The notes below the pieces were generated by a model that was given only the letters and a program-made list of their open reading frames with translations, did no database searches and was not told where the DNA came from. This document shows positions 11,378 through 24,594 of a stretch of 64,000 nt of DNA, piece by piece. Each line of letters begins with the position of its first letter. Position 1 is the first letter of the stretch. The DNA lies in the NCBI RefSeq assembly GCF_000002985.6, contig NC_003283.11, positions 7,254,001 through 7,318,000 on the forward strand. Reading direction: 5' to 3'. This DNA comes from Caenorhabditis elegans (lineage: Eukaryota; Nematoda; Chromadorea; Rhabditida; Rhabditidae). Both the position numbers and the translations under genes were made by a program.

Positions 11378-12370
11378 GCAAATTGATGCCAAAATTTGGC
11401 AGGAAGTAGAAAACAAGCGAAGTTTGGCAGATAGTTGCATCCGTTTAACAAAACTTTGTCTCTAAATACCAAGATCGTAGAAAACTTCCTCGTAAAAAAA
11501 TGTTTTTCGAAAATTCTTCAAATTTTGTGCAGGAAAGATGCAACCAAATCTAATCAGTTTTTTAAATTACCAAACATTAGAATTTAAAGCGTCATACTCA
11601 AGCGGTAATGGGGAAAAATATTATTTAGTGAACTTTTTGAAATTTTTGAGAATTTCTCGAAAACTAAATATTAATTTGAATGCTTTGTACGTGGAAAAAT
11701 TGTTTAGACTTGGTTGCATCATTCCTGTGCGAAAAATCAAAAATTCAAAAATCATACAAATCAAAAAAAGACAAAAAAAATTTCGAAGATTTTTTGATCA
11801 TCGAAAAACATATTTTTTTGAACGAGGTTTTTCTCAATTTCTTATTGTATTCTCATATTGTAGACTGGATGTATCACAATCCGCACATAGCTCTCAAATT
11901 AAAGTTAAAAAGAAGCGAGATCAGGCAGACACCTGAAAAAAAGTGTCTCCGAGCTAGGAGGATACATGGGGAGGTCAAAACTTCTAAAAAGTGCCGTCAA
12001 ATGAAAGATTATGTTTGATAACATGAATTCTCACATTTTCAGAAGAATCTATTCGCCACGAGAAAGGGTTAGTTTTATTAGTAGACAAAAAGTAGCCGCC
12101 GAATCCTTTTTCCGAGCCACCTTGTCTTTACCAAATTTACCAAATCAATGTAAATAACTGTTTTTTTTTTGCTGATTTATGCAATAATTTGCTTGTCGAC
12201 TTACAAGATCTCTGTTTGTTTTTCTTCTCTTTGGTAATCCGAAAATTATTTACTGATTTATCTAAAGGTTTCTATTTTGCTTCACAAAGATCGAACAAAT
12301 AGATATTTATTCCGGTTACCACTATTTGTTTGAGAAGTTTTCAACACCATTAGTATCTTCATACAAAAAA
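11378..12370. other. Intergenic stretch, nothing supported
   Basis: AT-rich. Open frames at 11538-12018 are low-complexity (Lys/Phe/Ile) and overlap each other. The end of this stretch is the 5' flank of the DUF268 gene at 12371. Confidence 0.5.
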
Positions 12371-14806
12371 ATGCATCTGAGAAGTTTCAGAATATTTTCA
12401 AATAAATTATGGAACATTTTAATATATTGTGCAACAATTGTATTCATTTTTATTGTGTAAGTTTTTCAAATTCAATTCAGAACCAATTATTATGTATTAG
12501 AAGCTTATTTTATCTCTTTTTAGAATAGCGAAAATCATCAAAGCGTCGACGTTTCTTCTGACTGATGGTTATACAACAGAAGAAATTCCTGTGGAGGAAG
12601 AGACAACAACTGAAGCAAGTTATGATTTGAGCACATATAATACAAAGACTCGTAAGGGACTTGTGACTCTTGAAGAGTTGAATGAAAAGGTATTAGCGGG
12701 AACTGGAAAAGTAGCGGAAACCCACGAACGCAAGAATAAGAGTTGCTTTGACAATTACAAAGCCAAGCTGGCTTGCAATCAAGTCAAGTAATGATCAAGG
12801 AGACGCTCTTTCAACAATTTTTGTCCACTAAGAGAAAAGTGAGGGAGAGAGACAGCGCGCATCAAAAGTGTCTTAATTTTTTAAATTTACAGGCCCTATC
12901 AAAATCTCATACTTTTTCTCATACAGGTTTTCAACCCACTTGGATTTGAAATTATTTACCCATCATTTCCTATTCCTACGCTTCGAATGACAAAACTCAT
13001 GGAGCCAACCTGTGCAACTGTTTTTTCCGAGTATCTTGAAACGACAGAAAGTGCATTTTCCATGCCTGATGAAGTATCAAACGATGTTCCACAATTGCAT
13101 AAAAACGATTTTCTAATGAGCGGGTACGCGGCTTTCAAGCAGGTGAACTTTCCATTGAAATAGCCGAGAATCAAGAAATAACACAGGCATTTCCCAATGG
13201 TGATGAAAAATCTGATTGTCCAAAAAATTGGGATAGAATATCTGAATTGATGGAGTTGGGAAAAGAGGAGCTTATTAAAATTTCCGACAAAGAAGACACA
13301 GGTGGAAAATTTTATTTAAATGCAATTTTGGTTTCTGTGTTTCAGAGTCAATGTTTTCCGCGTTGCACTTGTATCCCGTGAAAAGAATGAGTGGATTAGT
13401 GGTTGGTAGTGTCATTCCTTGGTTAGAAGTTATGGCTTTACAACATGGTAAAAACGAAAAAGATGCGAAAAAACAAGTGTTGTTTTTTAATTTTTAGGTG
13501 CCGCAAGTATTTTGACAGTTGAGAGTAACGAACTGGATATTGAAGAGGAGTACAGAGATCGGCTATCTTCAATAGACCCGCTTGAATTTTCCAAAAAATC
13601 GGGAATGTAGGTAAACCTGAAATATCAATTTTCAGTTCATTTTAAACTTTTTTAAAGTTAAAATCTTAAACGTAAAATGCCACAGAAGATTATTCGTTCT
13701 CTGTCTTCAAAACATTATTCGAAACTGTGAGGCTAGAAATTCCGCTTGGTCGTGGCGCGAAGAATTTTTTTTCTTTTTACCATCCCTTCTCTGAAAAAAA
13801 AAAATTAAAACTAACATCGTTATTAGGAAATTTGCTTCGAAACAAAATTTCGGTGGGCAAGTACCAATTCATTTAAAAATTCATGCTATAACTTTAAAAT
13901 GTTTTTACTGAAATACAAATGTAATTCTCTCGCGTTCACGGACAGTACGATAGGGATAGTTTGCTTTTTTCGAAATATATTTTCGAATCTTTAAATGTTA
14001 TTTTTATACTGAAAGTTACACTTTTCTGATATTTTTAAGAGAAAAATACATATACTTTGCATTCAGTTTATCAATGACGTCAATACCAGCGAAATCGTGT
14101 GTTCAGCGAAGTTAAACTTTCCAAGCATACTAGGAAAACTTGAAAATACAAGAAAAAAAGTGAGCATTACCTTACTGTTTCCAAAAATGAAGAGATTCGA
14201 TTTGGATTAGGCAAAAACTGACGTTTTCCAATTTGCAAATACACATTCAAATTAAGAAAAAATTCATGAGAGTTGTTAATTTTGGCACAGAACGCTTCTT
14301 TTAAAGCAATTTCCCTTCTGATGCGAATTTATTTTAGGTACACCGAATCATTCGATTTTGCTGCCACATTTGCATTCGTCGAGAGATCTGGTCTTGGCCT
14401 TAATCGTGAACCAATGAATCCCATCGGAGATCTTCGCGAAATTATGAAAATAAAATGCGTTTTGAAACGAGGAGGTTACGTTATTAAATTTTATGAAAGA
14501 GTAGTTCACTAGGCATTCTGACATAAAAATTACGTGAGACATAGTATAAAATGCAAATAAAACATCCAGCAAATAATTTTTTCAGGTCTCTTATACCTTG
14601 GCATTCCCTACGGTATTGACTCCGTTAAGTTTCATTCTCATAGAACTTATGGCTCGCTTCGTCTTGCAATGATGTTCAGTGGATTTGAATGGGTTGCAAC
14701 GTTCAGTGGAAGATCTCCAAAACGAGTCCAATTAAAAGCTCAACAGAAACAAAGTACAAATTTGTTTGGAACTGCGCGTTATACTTTTGTGTTGAGAAAG
14801 ATCTAA
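12371..14806 (+). CDS. DUF268 family protein, copy 1
   Basis: Eight exons join in phase: 12371-12456, 12524-12689, 12927-13142, 13187-13301, 13346-13447, 13498-13606, 14338-14474 and 14586-14806; 383 residues. There is a short tail and a signal-anchor (about residues 12-32), then a Thr/Glu-rich stem and a globular domain. Recognisable blocks are RMTKLMEPTCATVFSEYLE, LTVESNELDIEEEYRDRL, PIGDLREIMKIKCVLK and the C-terminal LYLGIPYG with RTYGSLRLAMMFSGFEWV. These are typical of DUF268, a Caenorhabditis-centred family that profile databases place with methyltransferase folds; its reaction is unknown. The paralog at 28416-30667 has the same eight-exon structure, with six exons of identical length, which supports the model. 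Intron 6 is long (731 bases). Confidence 0.85.
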
Positions 14807-15743
14807 ATGTAATTTTTTAAAGTATATAACCTTGTTTGCTTCAGTTGAAAACTGTATCTATTCATTAATTGTGTTTCTCATTTGATAAATGTTTTACTTA
14901 TTTTATCATTCCTGATTGTCAGTTGAATTTATCCTCTGGGCATTTAGCACCAACGTTTTGCACATTTTTTACTCAATTATCTGATAAACTGGCAGATATT
15001 CTTGTCGAGCAATACCTCATGCGGCGCCCAAGTTGAGCACAAGTTTGAAACAACGATTTTCGATAAAAACCTTAAAACTAGCCTATTTTTCGCGTCTATT
15101 TAGGAATAACACATCACAAACTGTACTGTGCTTTTAATTGTGTTGATGAATAGACTTATTATTGATTGCAAGATTTTTGTTTGGCCCAATCTGCAACAAC
15201 AACGGTAGACTCTTTCGCACATTTAACGCACACTCAGGTGTGGGCGGCTAACCGGTTTTTTGGATACCCAAAATTAAACATGTATACCCAAAATTAGACG
15301 ACAATTTCAAAAAAAAAATTATTTCCAGCCGCTGCGACAATCGGTCAAATTTCCAACTTAGCTAATTTTAGGTCTTTTTTTGAGCCGCTATAACTTTTTT
15401 CGAGAAGGTTTCAAAAAGTTTTATTATGAAATTTGGTATTTTCAGACAATTTTGAGTCTAACAATGAAATAAAAAATTTGCCTACACCACCTTTAACATT
15501 TTAAAAAGTATCAAGAATTCATTCATTCTGATATTTGCCCATACCCTTTCATTTATTATTTTCTAATTAATGTTTATTATGTATAATCTTTAGAATTCAT
15601 CATTTCGTTCCTTCCGGTTTATCGAGTACTGTTTTCATGTTTTCCTATCTGCAACCTGCATCAATCTTTCGATTTGAAATAGGGTCAGTAGTTTTCGCTT
15701 GTAATCCGATGTTTCCCATTGAGCAAACTTCACAATTTTTTCA
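14807..15743. other. Intergenic stretch with a repeat fragment
   Basis: Holds a fragment ending near 15495 in CTACACCACCTTTAAC, resembling one end of the inverted-repeat element at 2345-2673. Otherwise it is 3' flank of the DUF268 gene and 5' flank of the GT92 gene. Confidence 0.45.
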
Positions 15744-18700
15744 ATGACTTCACATAATTTTATAAGTCAGTATTCTTCAATCCTGCTTGGACCATTGAAG
15801 ACATATACGATTTTAAATTCTAACGAAAAAATAATCAGTGATGGAAAATTTCCTATATTAACCTTGATTATTTCTATATTATTTTGTGGAATACTGTACA
15901 AATACGAAATAATGGGATCGAGTGCTACCATTACCAAAATATTTGAGAATATCACTAATTCACCTTCACCCCCCGTATATGATCCATCAAGCCACCCCCT
16001 ACCGGCGTCTCACGTGTATATTGTATCCGCATATTATTACCCAAACTCAAAATCGTAAGATTTTTTGCCGAAATGTCCACTAAACTATAAGTAATAGGGT
16101 TATTTATGTGCTTTCGAAAAATGCGAAATGCCTTCTTTTTAAACACAATTTTCCTATTTCTCAGTTCTGAAATACATGTGTATGCATGTCCAACGAAATC
16201 TATTCTTTTTATTATATATATATATATTTTCTTACATATTTTTCGACGTTCCGTGGGAATTGATTTAAAATGCGACGATAAATATGAGACAAAAAAAAGT
16301 TTTTTTTACAGTCACATTTGCCACAGTCACACTATGGATTATCGATCGGCTGAAGATCAAAAATTATATAAGTTAGCTATAAAAGTCCAGAATTTTAGAC
16401 AAAGACTGTGAAATTTCGCAAAAAATGTAAATACACAAACATAGTGCGATACGACTTTTAAATAGACATCACACACGCGTAGAAATGTAGAAAATTTTAT
16501 AAAAAATTTAGAAAAATACTAAAAGAGGATGTACATTTTCAAAATATTTTCGACATCCCTGATTTATACAAATGAAGTCTAATTAACATTCGTTTGTTTT
16601 TTACAACACACGAATACTCTATAAAATAATACAGGAACCTATTAATTGTAAGTTCATAATTCAAGGAATTTTCAGGCTGGGAAAAAATGCGGTCGCCCTT
16701 AATATGGTAGTTGATTCAAAAAACTTTCCTGTTGACAATGTTGTATATTCTGTTATCGGGTCAAATGAAACGCATCGTATTTTTCTGCGTGCTGAATCTC
16801 AAGTGTACGTTTCTTAAAGTTTCAAATTTCTTGTGCAAAGCTTGATTTTCAGTGAAGGAGTTCCAAGCTGCCGCTATACCGCAGTTATGGCAAGAACCAA
16901 CGCAGTGGAAAACTTGTCTAAATTTGAAATGGAAATTAGCGGTGCAACGGTTGAGGTGAACATCTTTTCAAAAAAATAGTGTTAATATTAAAGTTCGACT
17001 TCGTAAGATATCTTTCATTCATATGGCACCATTTATTTTTCTCAGATCCCATTCAAAATGGCTCGTTACACTGCCCCTAAACCTGTAATTGTATGCATTT
17101 CTCCGCAATTTGTTGCTGAGCAATGGCAGATATTTTTGATGCAAGTCCATGTCACACATCAGTAAGCTCAACATCAAATATCGTTTATTTAAATGTGATA
17201 TTCCCAAAAAAACATTGAATTCAGATTTGGTGGACATCTTCACATTTATTTAACATCTATCATTGAATCATTTTTCGAACTTATGCGTGAATACGAAAAA
17301 CGCAAGTACTTAACTCTCGATTACTGGCTGCGAATGAAATTTGCTGAAGCAAAGACTCCATTTTACGAGCCAAATAGTAATGTAGAATGGAGAAATCAAG
17401 CAGGAGCACAAATTGATTGTTTGCTGCAATACAAGGAAGCCGCAGAATTCATTGCGTTTTTTGACATGGATGACATTCTGTTCCCAAAATCCTTTCCAAC
17501 TTATTTGCAAGAGTTCAGAGCAGAATGGCAAATTGATCCAAATAGCAATTCAATTTTTTACAGGAGAAGAGAACACGAATTTATCAAAGGTTGGCAAAAA
17601 TATCCGAGCTTGTGTAATGTGTATTAAAAACTTCAACTATCATAAAATAACGACAAACACAACTATTCTTTCAGCCAAATCCTTTGCTGGGTTCAGCTTC
17701 AAAGACATTGTTTCAAATCTGAGCTCATCTACCACCGTGAAACGTGGAAAAGTAGTTGTAAAGCCGGAACGATACAATTCGACATGGATCCATTATAGTT
17801 ATCACGACGAAAATCGGTACGGTTCTGTCCTCCACCAAACGAATAATTGGTAGCCCCATATTCTAGAAAAACGTAGACGCCAAGGTTGTTTTATTTACTG
17901 AATAGATGCTAGTTACCGTATTTCCTCTATTAGTTTTGCACCTCTAATAGTTTTGCACCCCTTCATTTGTTCCCTATTTTTAGGAATTCAAAATTTGCAT
18001 TATAAAATCGTTCTACAAATCAGGAAACTTCTTACAGACTTGCTTTAACAAATCAAAATTGGCAAAATATGAGTACAACTCGGACAATTTTTGCGTATCA
18101 GTCGTAAAACTCGTCCATTTTGGTTCATAAGTTGTCACTGGAATTGATGATATTATGCCATAACTTAATGGTAAACATGAGAAAACCCTGTTCGAAAATT
18201 AGTTTTGCATGCCTTACTAATAGAGGAAATACGGTAACCCGAGTGGACCTTGCATTGTGATACCTTTAATAGCAGATCGACCAAGTCTTATTGAACTCTA
18301 TTATAATATTCCAAAGCTTTAGGCGTGAAATTGAATCGCCGAACTTGGTTCATGTTCAACGACCACTTGATGAAAACTCGGACAATGAAATGACGGATGT
18401 TTGGCAAATTGATTTTGGTGCTTTGAATGAGACTATACGATCATCGGATATTGAAGCAATAGACAGAGACTTAGCCAAAATAAGAAAAAGCTCGAAAGTT
18501 ATGAAAATTGCCTCCAAATTGCCGATGACCGATTTCTATCTCCCTATTGTATTTGAGTGCTATTATAAGTCTTTTTATGGGCCTGTATTCGATCATCAAA
18601 AGGGAGCAGTTGGGTGCCCAAATGCTGACACGTGTAAATTACCACAAAGGAAAGAGCATAAATGTGTACATTCGGATGCTGAGTACAGTTCTGGTCCACA

Positions 18701-18770
18701 CATGATACCGTTCACATATCATTTTTCCAACAACTCATTTTGGAATTGGGAAATCGGATGTTATCAATAA
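15744..18770 (+). CDS. GT92 glycosyltransferase, copy F
   Basis: Seven exons in phase: 15744-16054, 16676-16804, 16853-16955, 17046-17161, 17225-17589, 17675-17816 and 18323-18770; 537 residues. Short tail and anchor (about residues 37-55), then the family opening [29 protein letters not shown], and an acidic catalytic-type motif [10 protein letters not shown] (DxDD) after a conserved [11 protein letters not shown]. The Cys-rich tail ends in [12 protein letters not shown]92 enzymes are type II Golgi transferases; the known nematode member galactosylates core fucose. The exon at 17225-17589 fuses two exons that are separate in the paralog at 21852, so an intron was lost here (or gained there). 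Intron 6 carries a 319-base inverted-repeat element. All motifs intact, so probably functional. An FkbM gene lies tail-to-tail downstream. Confidence 0.87.
17916..18234. mobile_element. TA-flanked MITE inside GT92 intron 6
   Basis: The ends CCGTATTTCCTCTATTAGT and ACTAATAGAGGAAATACGG are inverted repeats flanked by TA on each side, as in Tc1/mariner-type non-autonomous elements. The interior includes TTTTGCACCCC. It lies wholly in the intron, so splicing of the host gene is not disturbed. Confidence 0.85.
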
Positions 18771-19858
18771 ATTTCTTAACAATTGTTTGTAAATATCGTT
18801 TTTACACTATAGTTGAATTTTGATGTGTTCATAAGGAAACTTGTTCATTCACATGATAGACGCACGATGCACACCTGGTCATCGACATGTATTACGAACT
18901 TTTTCGTGATGACCAACGTGAGAACGCAAAAAAAAATGCCTGTATTCGATTTTGTAAGCAGAACTTATTTTGATTTGTTGGAACCTGAGTAGTTTTTATT
19001 AACTTGTGATTTTTTACCAGATCACGTAGTGCGTAGTGCGTTCTAAATGACATATTGTCGTTTCCATTTGATCTTTCACAAAAACGAGAAATCCAAAGAA
19101 ATTCACTGTGCAAATAGACTTCCACTAAAACAAAAAGTAATACATCGCTTCACTAATGAAAAAAAAAGAAATCGAAAAATAATGCTTATTTTACCATATT
19201 ATTTAGTCTTGCACCCCTAGAGGCCAATCGAAAATTAGTCTTACATGCAAGACTAATAGAGGAAATACGGTACATACAAATCAGTGCATTCTCACACCGG
19301 CTAACGTTTTATCAAGTCACTGAATCAATGTTTTATTTATTTTTGCTAAATTTTCATTTTTTCTGCTCTATTCTTGCTTCAAACATCTGTTATTGGAGTT
19401 TATATCGAATGAAGTTTCAGAATTTACAGCAATAAGTCGGGCATATAGTTGGTAAAGCTCCTGTTAACAAAATTTGATGAAAATTGCATGAAACATGCAT
19501 GCAAAATTTTGTAACAAAAGCTCGATCGGCTCATAAGAATTATGCTCAGAAGCCACGTGGAAACAAAAAATAGATAAAAGCCTCACACGAATTATTCTCT
19601 AGAATGGCTAAAAGAATTTCGCATTGACTGAAAATGCCAGAATTCTGAATAATGTTGAAGGTGAAAAATGTGAACAATTAGAAATATTCATATTCCCACT
19701 TGCATTCATGATATAAAAAAGCACGTGTTGAAAATCCCAGTCATAATATATTTCAATTTGTATAAACTAAAACCCAGCAAATCACTCTAAAAGTCATGCG
19801 AAAGGACAACAACGAAAAATCAATATTTTGAAAACGTCATGAACTTTAAAAATAAATT
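18771..19858. other. Intergenic region between convergent GT92 and FkbM genes
   Basis: No gene supported. Carries a second, shorter or decayed copy of the CCGTATTTCC element (about 19194-19270; the right end ACTAATAGAGGAAATACGG is intact). Confidence 0.55.
19194..19270. mobile_element. Short copy of the CCGTATTTCC MITE
   Basis: The right end is identical to the element at 17916-18234, and TCTTGCACCCC lies near the left. The left terminus is degenerate, so its boundary is approximate. Confidence 0.55.
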
Positions 19859-20975
19859 TCATTTTATATACAAATCAGTACATTCGCTATCAGCAACATT
19901 AACAATAAAAGCTCTTATATATATTATATCCATATACGTTGCATGCTTTGGTTTAAGAAGAATATACTTCTTGTCTTCCAACACCTTGAACACGAAATCA
20001 TAGAACTTTTGCATTTCTGCATCAGAATTTCCAAAAACATCTTTATGGAATTCAACGTTCATCTGACATATCTTGACGCCGACCTGATCCAACTTTCCAT
20101 TCTGATGGATTTGCTCAAGAATACCGTATTCATTTTGTTCGATGTCTATCCAAAGAATGTCAATTCTGTTTTTATTAAGTATTTTTCTAAAGAAATAATC
20201 GGCTCGAATGTGTTCAGTTGCATCTACTTTAAAGTTTCGTTCTGAAAACCAATGTTCGAGAAAACTAAAAAAGTTCAGGGCTCACCAAGGAAGATTTTGG
20301 ATATATGTATACCGTTTTGTCCACTAACTGCATAATTGTAGAATTTCCCACCCAACGTGCTTTCGTATAGATCTTTGTTCACAGCAACACCCGGGTCCGC
20401 TCCGTAAAAAGCTATGTTAGGGTACATCTGAAAAAAAGTTCAGTAACAATTTTATAGTTTTTAAAGTGTCACCGCTTTCAGTCTGAGCTCTGCTCGGATA
20501 TCACGTCCAATTCCAAGAGTAACCATTGTCAGCGGTTCATTATTCTGGAAGCCTGGTTAACGTTTAAAATTGTTCAATATTCTTACATTTTTTGGAAACA
20601 CCACATACTTGACTTCGTCCTTATTTTTTGCGGCTTGGATATCAAGAGAATTGTACTCTTTCAAGTTGTCACAATCCTTTGTTACGTTTGCAAATTCATA
20701 CCAAAACTAAAAAGTTAGCAATTAGAAAATACAACAAAAAAAAAATTCACTTTGCGATAGCTTTCCGTGATTGTTTCAAGTTTCGGAAGGAAGCAATCGT
20801 GAAAAGCTTGAAAAATATCAGAATTCTCCTCTTTCTCGTGTGATTTTTTATTTTCTGTAGGTGTTGGCGGTTTGTAAACAGCGCTATATGCGGGTCGAAT
20901 GTACATGTATATGATTGTGATTGAACAAAATAAAAGTAGCGTGAAAAACAACTTGCGTAGAGATATTGCTTTGAT
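19859..20975 (-). CDS. FkbM-type methyltransferase, start codon changed (copy K)
   Basis: Five exons on the minus strand: 20975-20751, 20706-20587, 20544-20473, 20427-20286 and 20241-19859. All are in frame and would give about 313 residues. The FkbM motif reads ILWIDIEQNEYG. Aligned with the palindrome copies, the ancestral ATG (20975-20973) is ATC. The next in-frame ATG is 20906-20904, inside the membrane anchor, so any product would begin MYIRPAYSAV and lack a full signal anchor. The coding body is otherwise clean, which argues for a recent lesion or a start I cannot see. Upstream sequence conserved with two relatives lies at about 21085-21180. The 3' half is nearly identical to 51227-51795. 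Confidence 0.75.
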
Positions 20976-21851
20976 AGATTTTTCTGGAATTATTTAAATT
21001 AGATTTTTTTAAAATTAATCTAAAACCTTTTGTCGTTGGTCCATTATAAGGAAGTCGTATCATTTAGACAGCAATTAACACCCTATTTAACGATTCATTT
21101 ATACAATGTGCGCATTTTCCGAAGATTTAATCCTACAATTCCGGATGGAGAAATGGTTTTGCATTTCTGTATAGCTACTTCGATGTCATCGATAAGCGTA
21201 TGTTTCCGAATGAAGCGGTGCAATTTTCCGTTGGATTTTTTCGCGTTACACTCGATAATTCGATAATTCGATATGTCGATAATTTATAGAACAATTTGAT
21301 AATTTATGAAACATTTTGAAGAAAATACTCTATAGGCTTCATAAATTCTGCATTTCGCGCACAATCCGAAAAAATTGTGCAACGTGTTTATATTTTTTTC
21401 CTGTGCTCAGTCACAGAGAGTATGATAAATACTAAAACAGTGCGTATAATCATTCCTCGTCCTCGATATAACCAATACTGAAAAACTGAGAACCATCCGT
21501 AAAAAACTATAATTATATTCAGAATCAGCATGTTAGAAAACCGATTGTTCCATGCTTCCATGAACTTTTTATTTATTTTCAAATTTTTGAATCTGAGGGG
21601 GTCCCACAGCAGGAACGCGTACTTTTGGAAAATGGCAAGTTACTTCCTATTTCCCTTTCCACAAGTTGCTTTCTGCTTTTCAAAATATCACTCTGCCTAT
21701 ACGATCGAATCCCGTCACAATTCCGACATTTCTAATTTTCTTACTGTCTTATTTCTTCTCCTCTATCGAACGTGATAGATTTTCTATTAGATAATAGCCC
21801 ACGACACTCAACTAATGTAAGCAACTTTTCCGATATATTAATTTCCGCGTA
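20976..21851. other. Divergent intergenic region, FkbM copy K / GT92 copy G
   Basis: No gene supported. It contains the conserved FkbM upstream block (21085-21180, listed separately) and probably both promoters. A short membrane-like frame at 21388-21582 (minus) has no splice or family support. Confidence 0.5.
21085..21180 (-). promoter_or_regulatory. Conserved block upstream of FkbM copy K
   Basis: On the minus strand this reads GTAGCTATACAGAAATGCAA, then AACCATTTCTCCATCCGGAA and a GATTAAATC-like end followed by an ATGCGCACATTGTAT stretch. The same order of short motifs occurs upstream of the FkbM genes at 25398 and 50703. Conservation outside coding sequence suggests a shared control element, though shared ancestry of the whole duplicon could also explain it. 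Confidence 0.5.
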
Positions 21852-24444
21852 ATGAGGAGACTTGTAATCATAATGATGAGGAAATTCTGCTTGTTCGAAT
21901 GTTATCGACAGTTTGCACCCTTGAAATGGCACTGCAGAAAGGATTTCCACCGCGGATGGACTATTTATTTTTTATTTCTGCTGATGACCTTACTATTTAT
22001 TTTAATTATTTCGATGTGGAACACACGAGAGATTAACAAACTCATTAAAAAATTACCCGATATTCATAATCAGTCACATGCACTCACTGAAAATCTAGCT
22101 GTTTCTCATATATTCATTGTTTCTGCATACTACTATCCTATTTCTAAATCGTAAGCTTTCTGACCAACAAAATGATTTAACCATACAAACAATTGTGCAT
22201 ACAATGCTGTAAGTTTCTACTGCCTTTGTCGGTACAAAGCACATTTAGTTCTTATATACAGCCGACATGACTTTTGAATTGCATATTAAGCTCATTCTGC
22301 GCCGATTAGTAATAAATGTGCCAATATGTACACACAGGAAAGACTCAGAGTGTTCGTTAGCCTGCCAAAACTTATTTGACAAAATATATCAAAACTATTA
22401 CCTACTTCTGTTTTTTTCCGAGTTCTTATGCGTGGCAAGGTGTCAAGCTAAGTTGCTCCGATGAACAAAATACAAGAAAGCTGGTCAAATTCCAACAAAA
22501 ATATTATTTCTCAATCAGACTTGGTCGAAACGCAATAGCCGTAAACATGGTTATCGATTCAAAAAATAGTCATATGAATACTACAAGTCATTATTTTGTT
22601 GGTTCAAACAATAGCTACACACAAAAATCTGTGGCCGTCTTGGAGTCGTAAGTCTTCTTCGCCTTTTTTGGCATTGAAATGTATTAATTCAGTGAAACTA
22701 TTGAAGTATGTCGTTACGGCTCCGCAGTAGCTATGGCCACCATGGTTGATAACTTGAATAGGCTGGAAGTTGAATCAGGTGGAACTAGATTTGAGGTGGT
22801 GGATATGATTTTTGATCAGACAGACTTAAGAATTTGTAGATCCCATTCAAAATAGCTCGTTACACTGCTCCTAAACCTGTTATTTTCTGTATTTCTCCGC
22901 AGTTTGTCGCAGAGCAATGGGAAATATTTGTTTTTCACGTACACGTCGCTCATCGGTTAGTGGTTTCAGTTTCACAATCATCGTTAAAAACTGTAGATTT
23001 GGTGCTCATATGATTATCTACTTAACATCAATTGTCGATTCATATTTTGAACTTATGCAAGAGTATGAACGTATTGGATACATAACTATTGAGAAATGGT
23101 TAAAAATGAAATTCAATAACCCTGAAACACCATTCTTTGAGCCGAATTTAAACACAGAATTAAGAAATCAAGCAGGAGCACATGCAGACTGTTTGTTACA
23201 GTATAAGGTTTTGAATTTTCTGATATGTTGAAATTAACCTATTTAATTCAGGAAGCGGCACAATTTATTTCATTTTTTGATATGGACGATATTCTGGTCC
23301 CATTGAACTATCCGACCTATTTTCAAGAGTTCACTCATGAATTCAATAAAAATCCCGGTGCTCGATCGATTTTTTATGGAAGAAGGGAGCACAGGTTTAC
23401 AAAAGGTACTGTCTATTATAGTTAAAACGTCACATCTTTAAACCACTAGAAAGTAAAGTTGCAATAGCTTAATTATGCATTTCTTTACAAAAATAATCAA
23501 TACAATACATACATAGTAATAATTATTATATTCATCTTCATTTTACAAAAAAAATAGTGCACGTCTGTCTAATTTGTAGTTTGTATTCTCGGTTTAGATT
23601 TAATAAATTTTTTCGTCTTTCGAAGTAATATTGGTTTGGAGTTAGTAGATAGTCACAATTTTGGAGTAAGACAAAATATTTTTCAAAATTGCTCTGCACT
23701 TTTGTAACCAAAAATGTATTTATGTCGACTTTGTTATTGGAACAGATTCACTAAACTTCACACTCTATTTTACAAATTTTATTCGATCAATGTCTCAACA
23801 GGTGGCAGTTTCTCAAAATTCAACTTTCATGAAATTGTACAAAGTCTGGAATCTTCCCTCACGAAAGCTCCAAAGCCTGTTATCAAACCTGAACTTTATA
23901 ACAGTATGGGAATTCATGGAAGTAAACGTGACAGAAACCCCAATAAGTAAGCTAAGAAATATTATAATGTAATTGATTTTATTAATTTAGACAGGCATTC
24001 ACTTTAACAGGTGGCCCGTTGATAACAGTTCCATCAATAATCCATGTGCAGCGGCCGATTGGAAAAGATGGTCCTTCGGATGTTCATCAACTTTGGAAAT
24101 TCGAATTTGGTCCATTTAACGAGACAATTCAAGACAATGATGTGGAAGCATTAGAAAACGATATTTGGAGAATTCGAAACATTTCTGCATTTGCTCAACT
24201 TGGCAGTCGCCTTCCAAATACCGATTACTTTTTTTCCATAATTTTTAAATGTTACCTGTCAGAATTTTACAATCGGCCGTTATCCAAGTGCCCGAACGCG
24301 GAGAGCTGTGAAATTCCACAAAATGAAAACTACAAATGCATACACACAGACGCAAAATATGTTTCCAGTCCCAGTCTTGAGCCATATACCTATCACTTCT
24401 ACACTGATGAATTTTGGTCAAAATACTATGGATGTTATCATTAA
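21852..24444 (+). CDS. GT92 glycosyltransferase, copy G
   Basis: Eight exons in phase: 21852-22150, 22519-22647, 22693-22795, 22840-22955, 22997-23207, 23252-23405, 23802-23946 and 23991-24444; 536 residues. Anchor at about residues 36-55, then [29 protein letters not shown], the acidic motif [10 protein letters not shown], and [15 protein letters not shown] in the tail; it ends in [10 protein letters not shown]. Closest relative is copy F (15744-18770). The last exon uses the acceptor ending at 23990; a nearer AG at 24011 is out of phase. Exons 7 and 8 plus the 3' flank to about 24594 are repeated in inverted orientation at 26798-27600. Everything needed for activity is present. Start choice among the first in-frame ATGs is uncertain. 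Confidence 0.87.
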
Positions 24445-24594
24445 ATAAAATTTTTTTTTTGTAACCGTATTCGAGTTGTTTGTAATGACGATCAAGTTCA
24501 AATCGATGAAAATTAGTATCATCATTGTTCATACATAGAGAAGTACATGTCTGTTTACAGTGATTTGATAGGGATTGTCTAACTCGAACATCTG

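Noticed and set aside
24000-24011. Acceptor at 24011 for the last exon of GT92 copy G
   Set aside because: It is preceded by a usable CAG but gives the wrong phase; the acceptor ending at 23990 keeps the frame.
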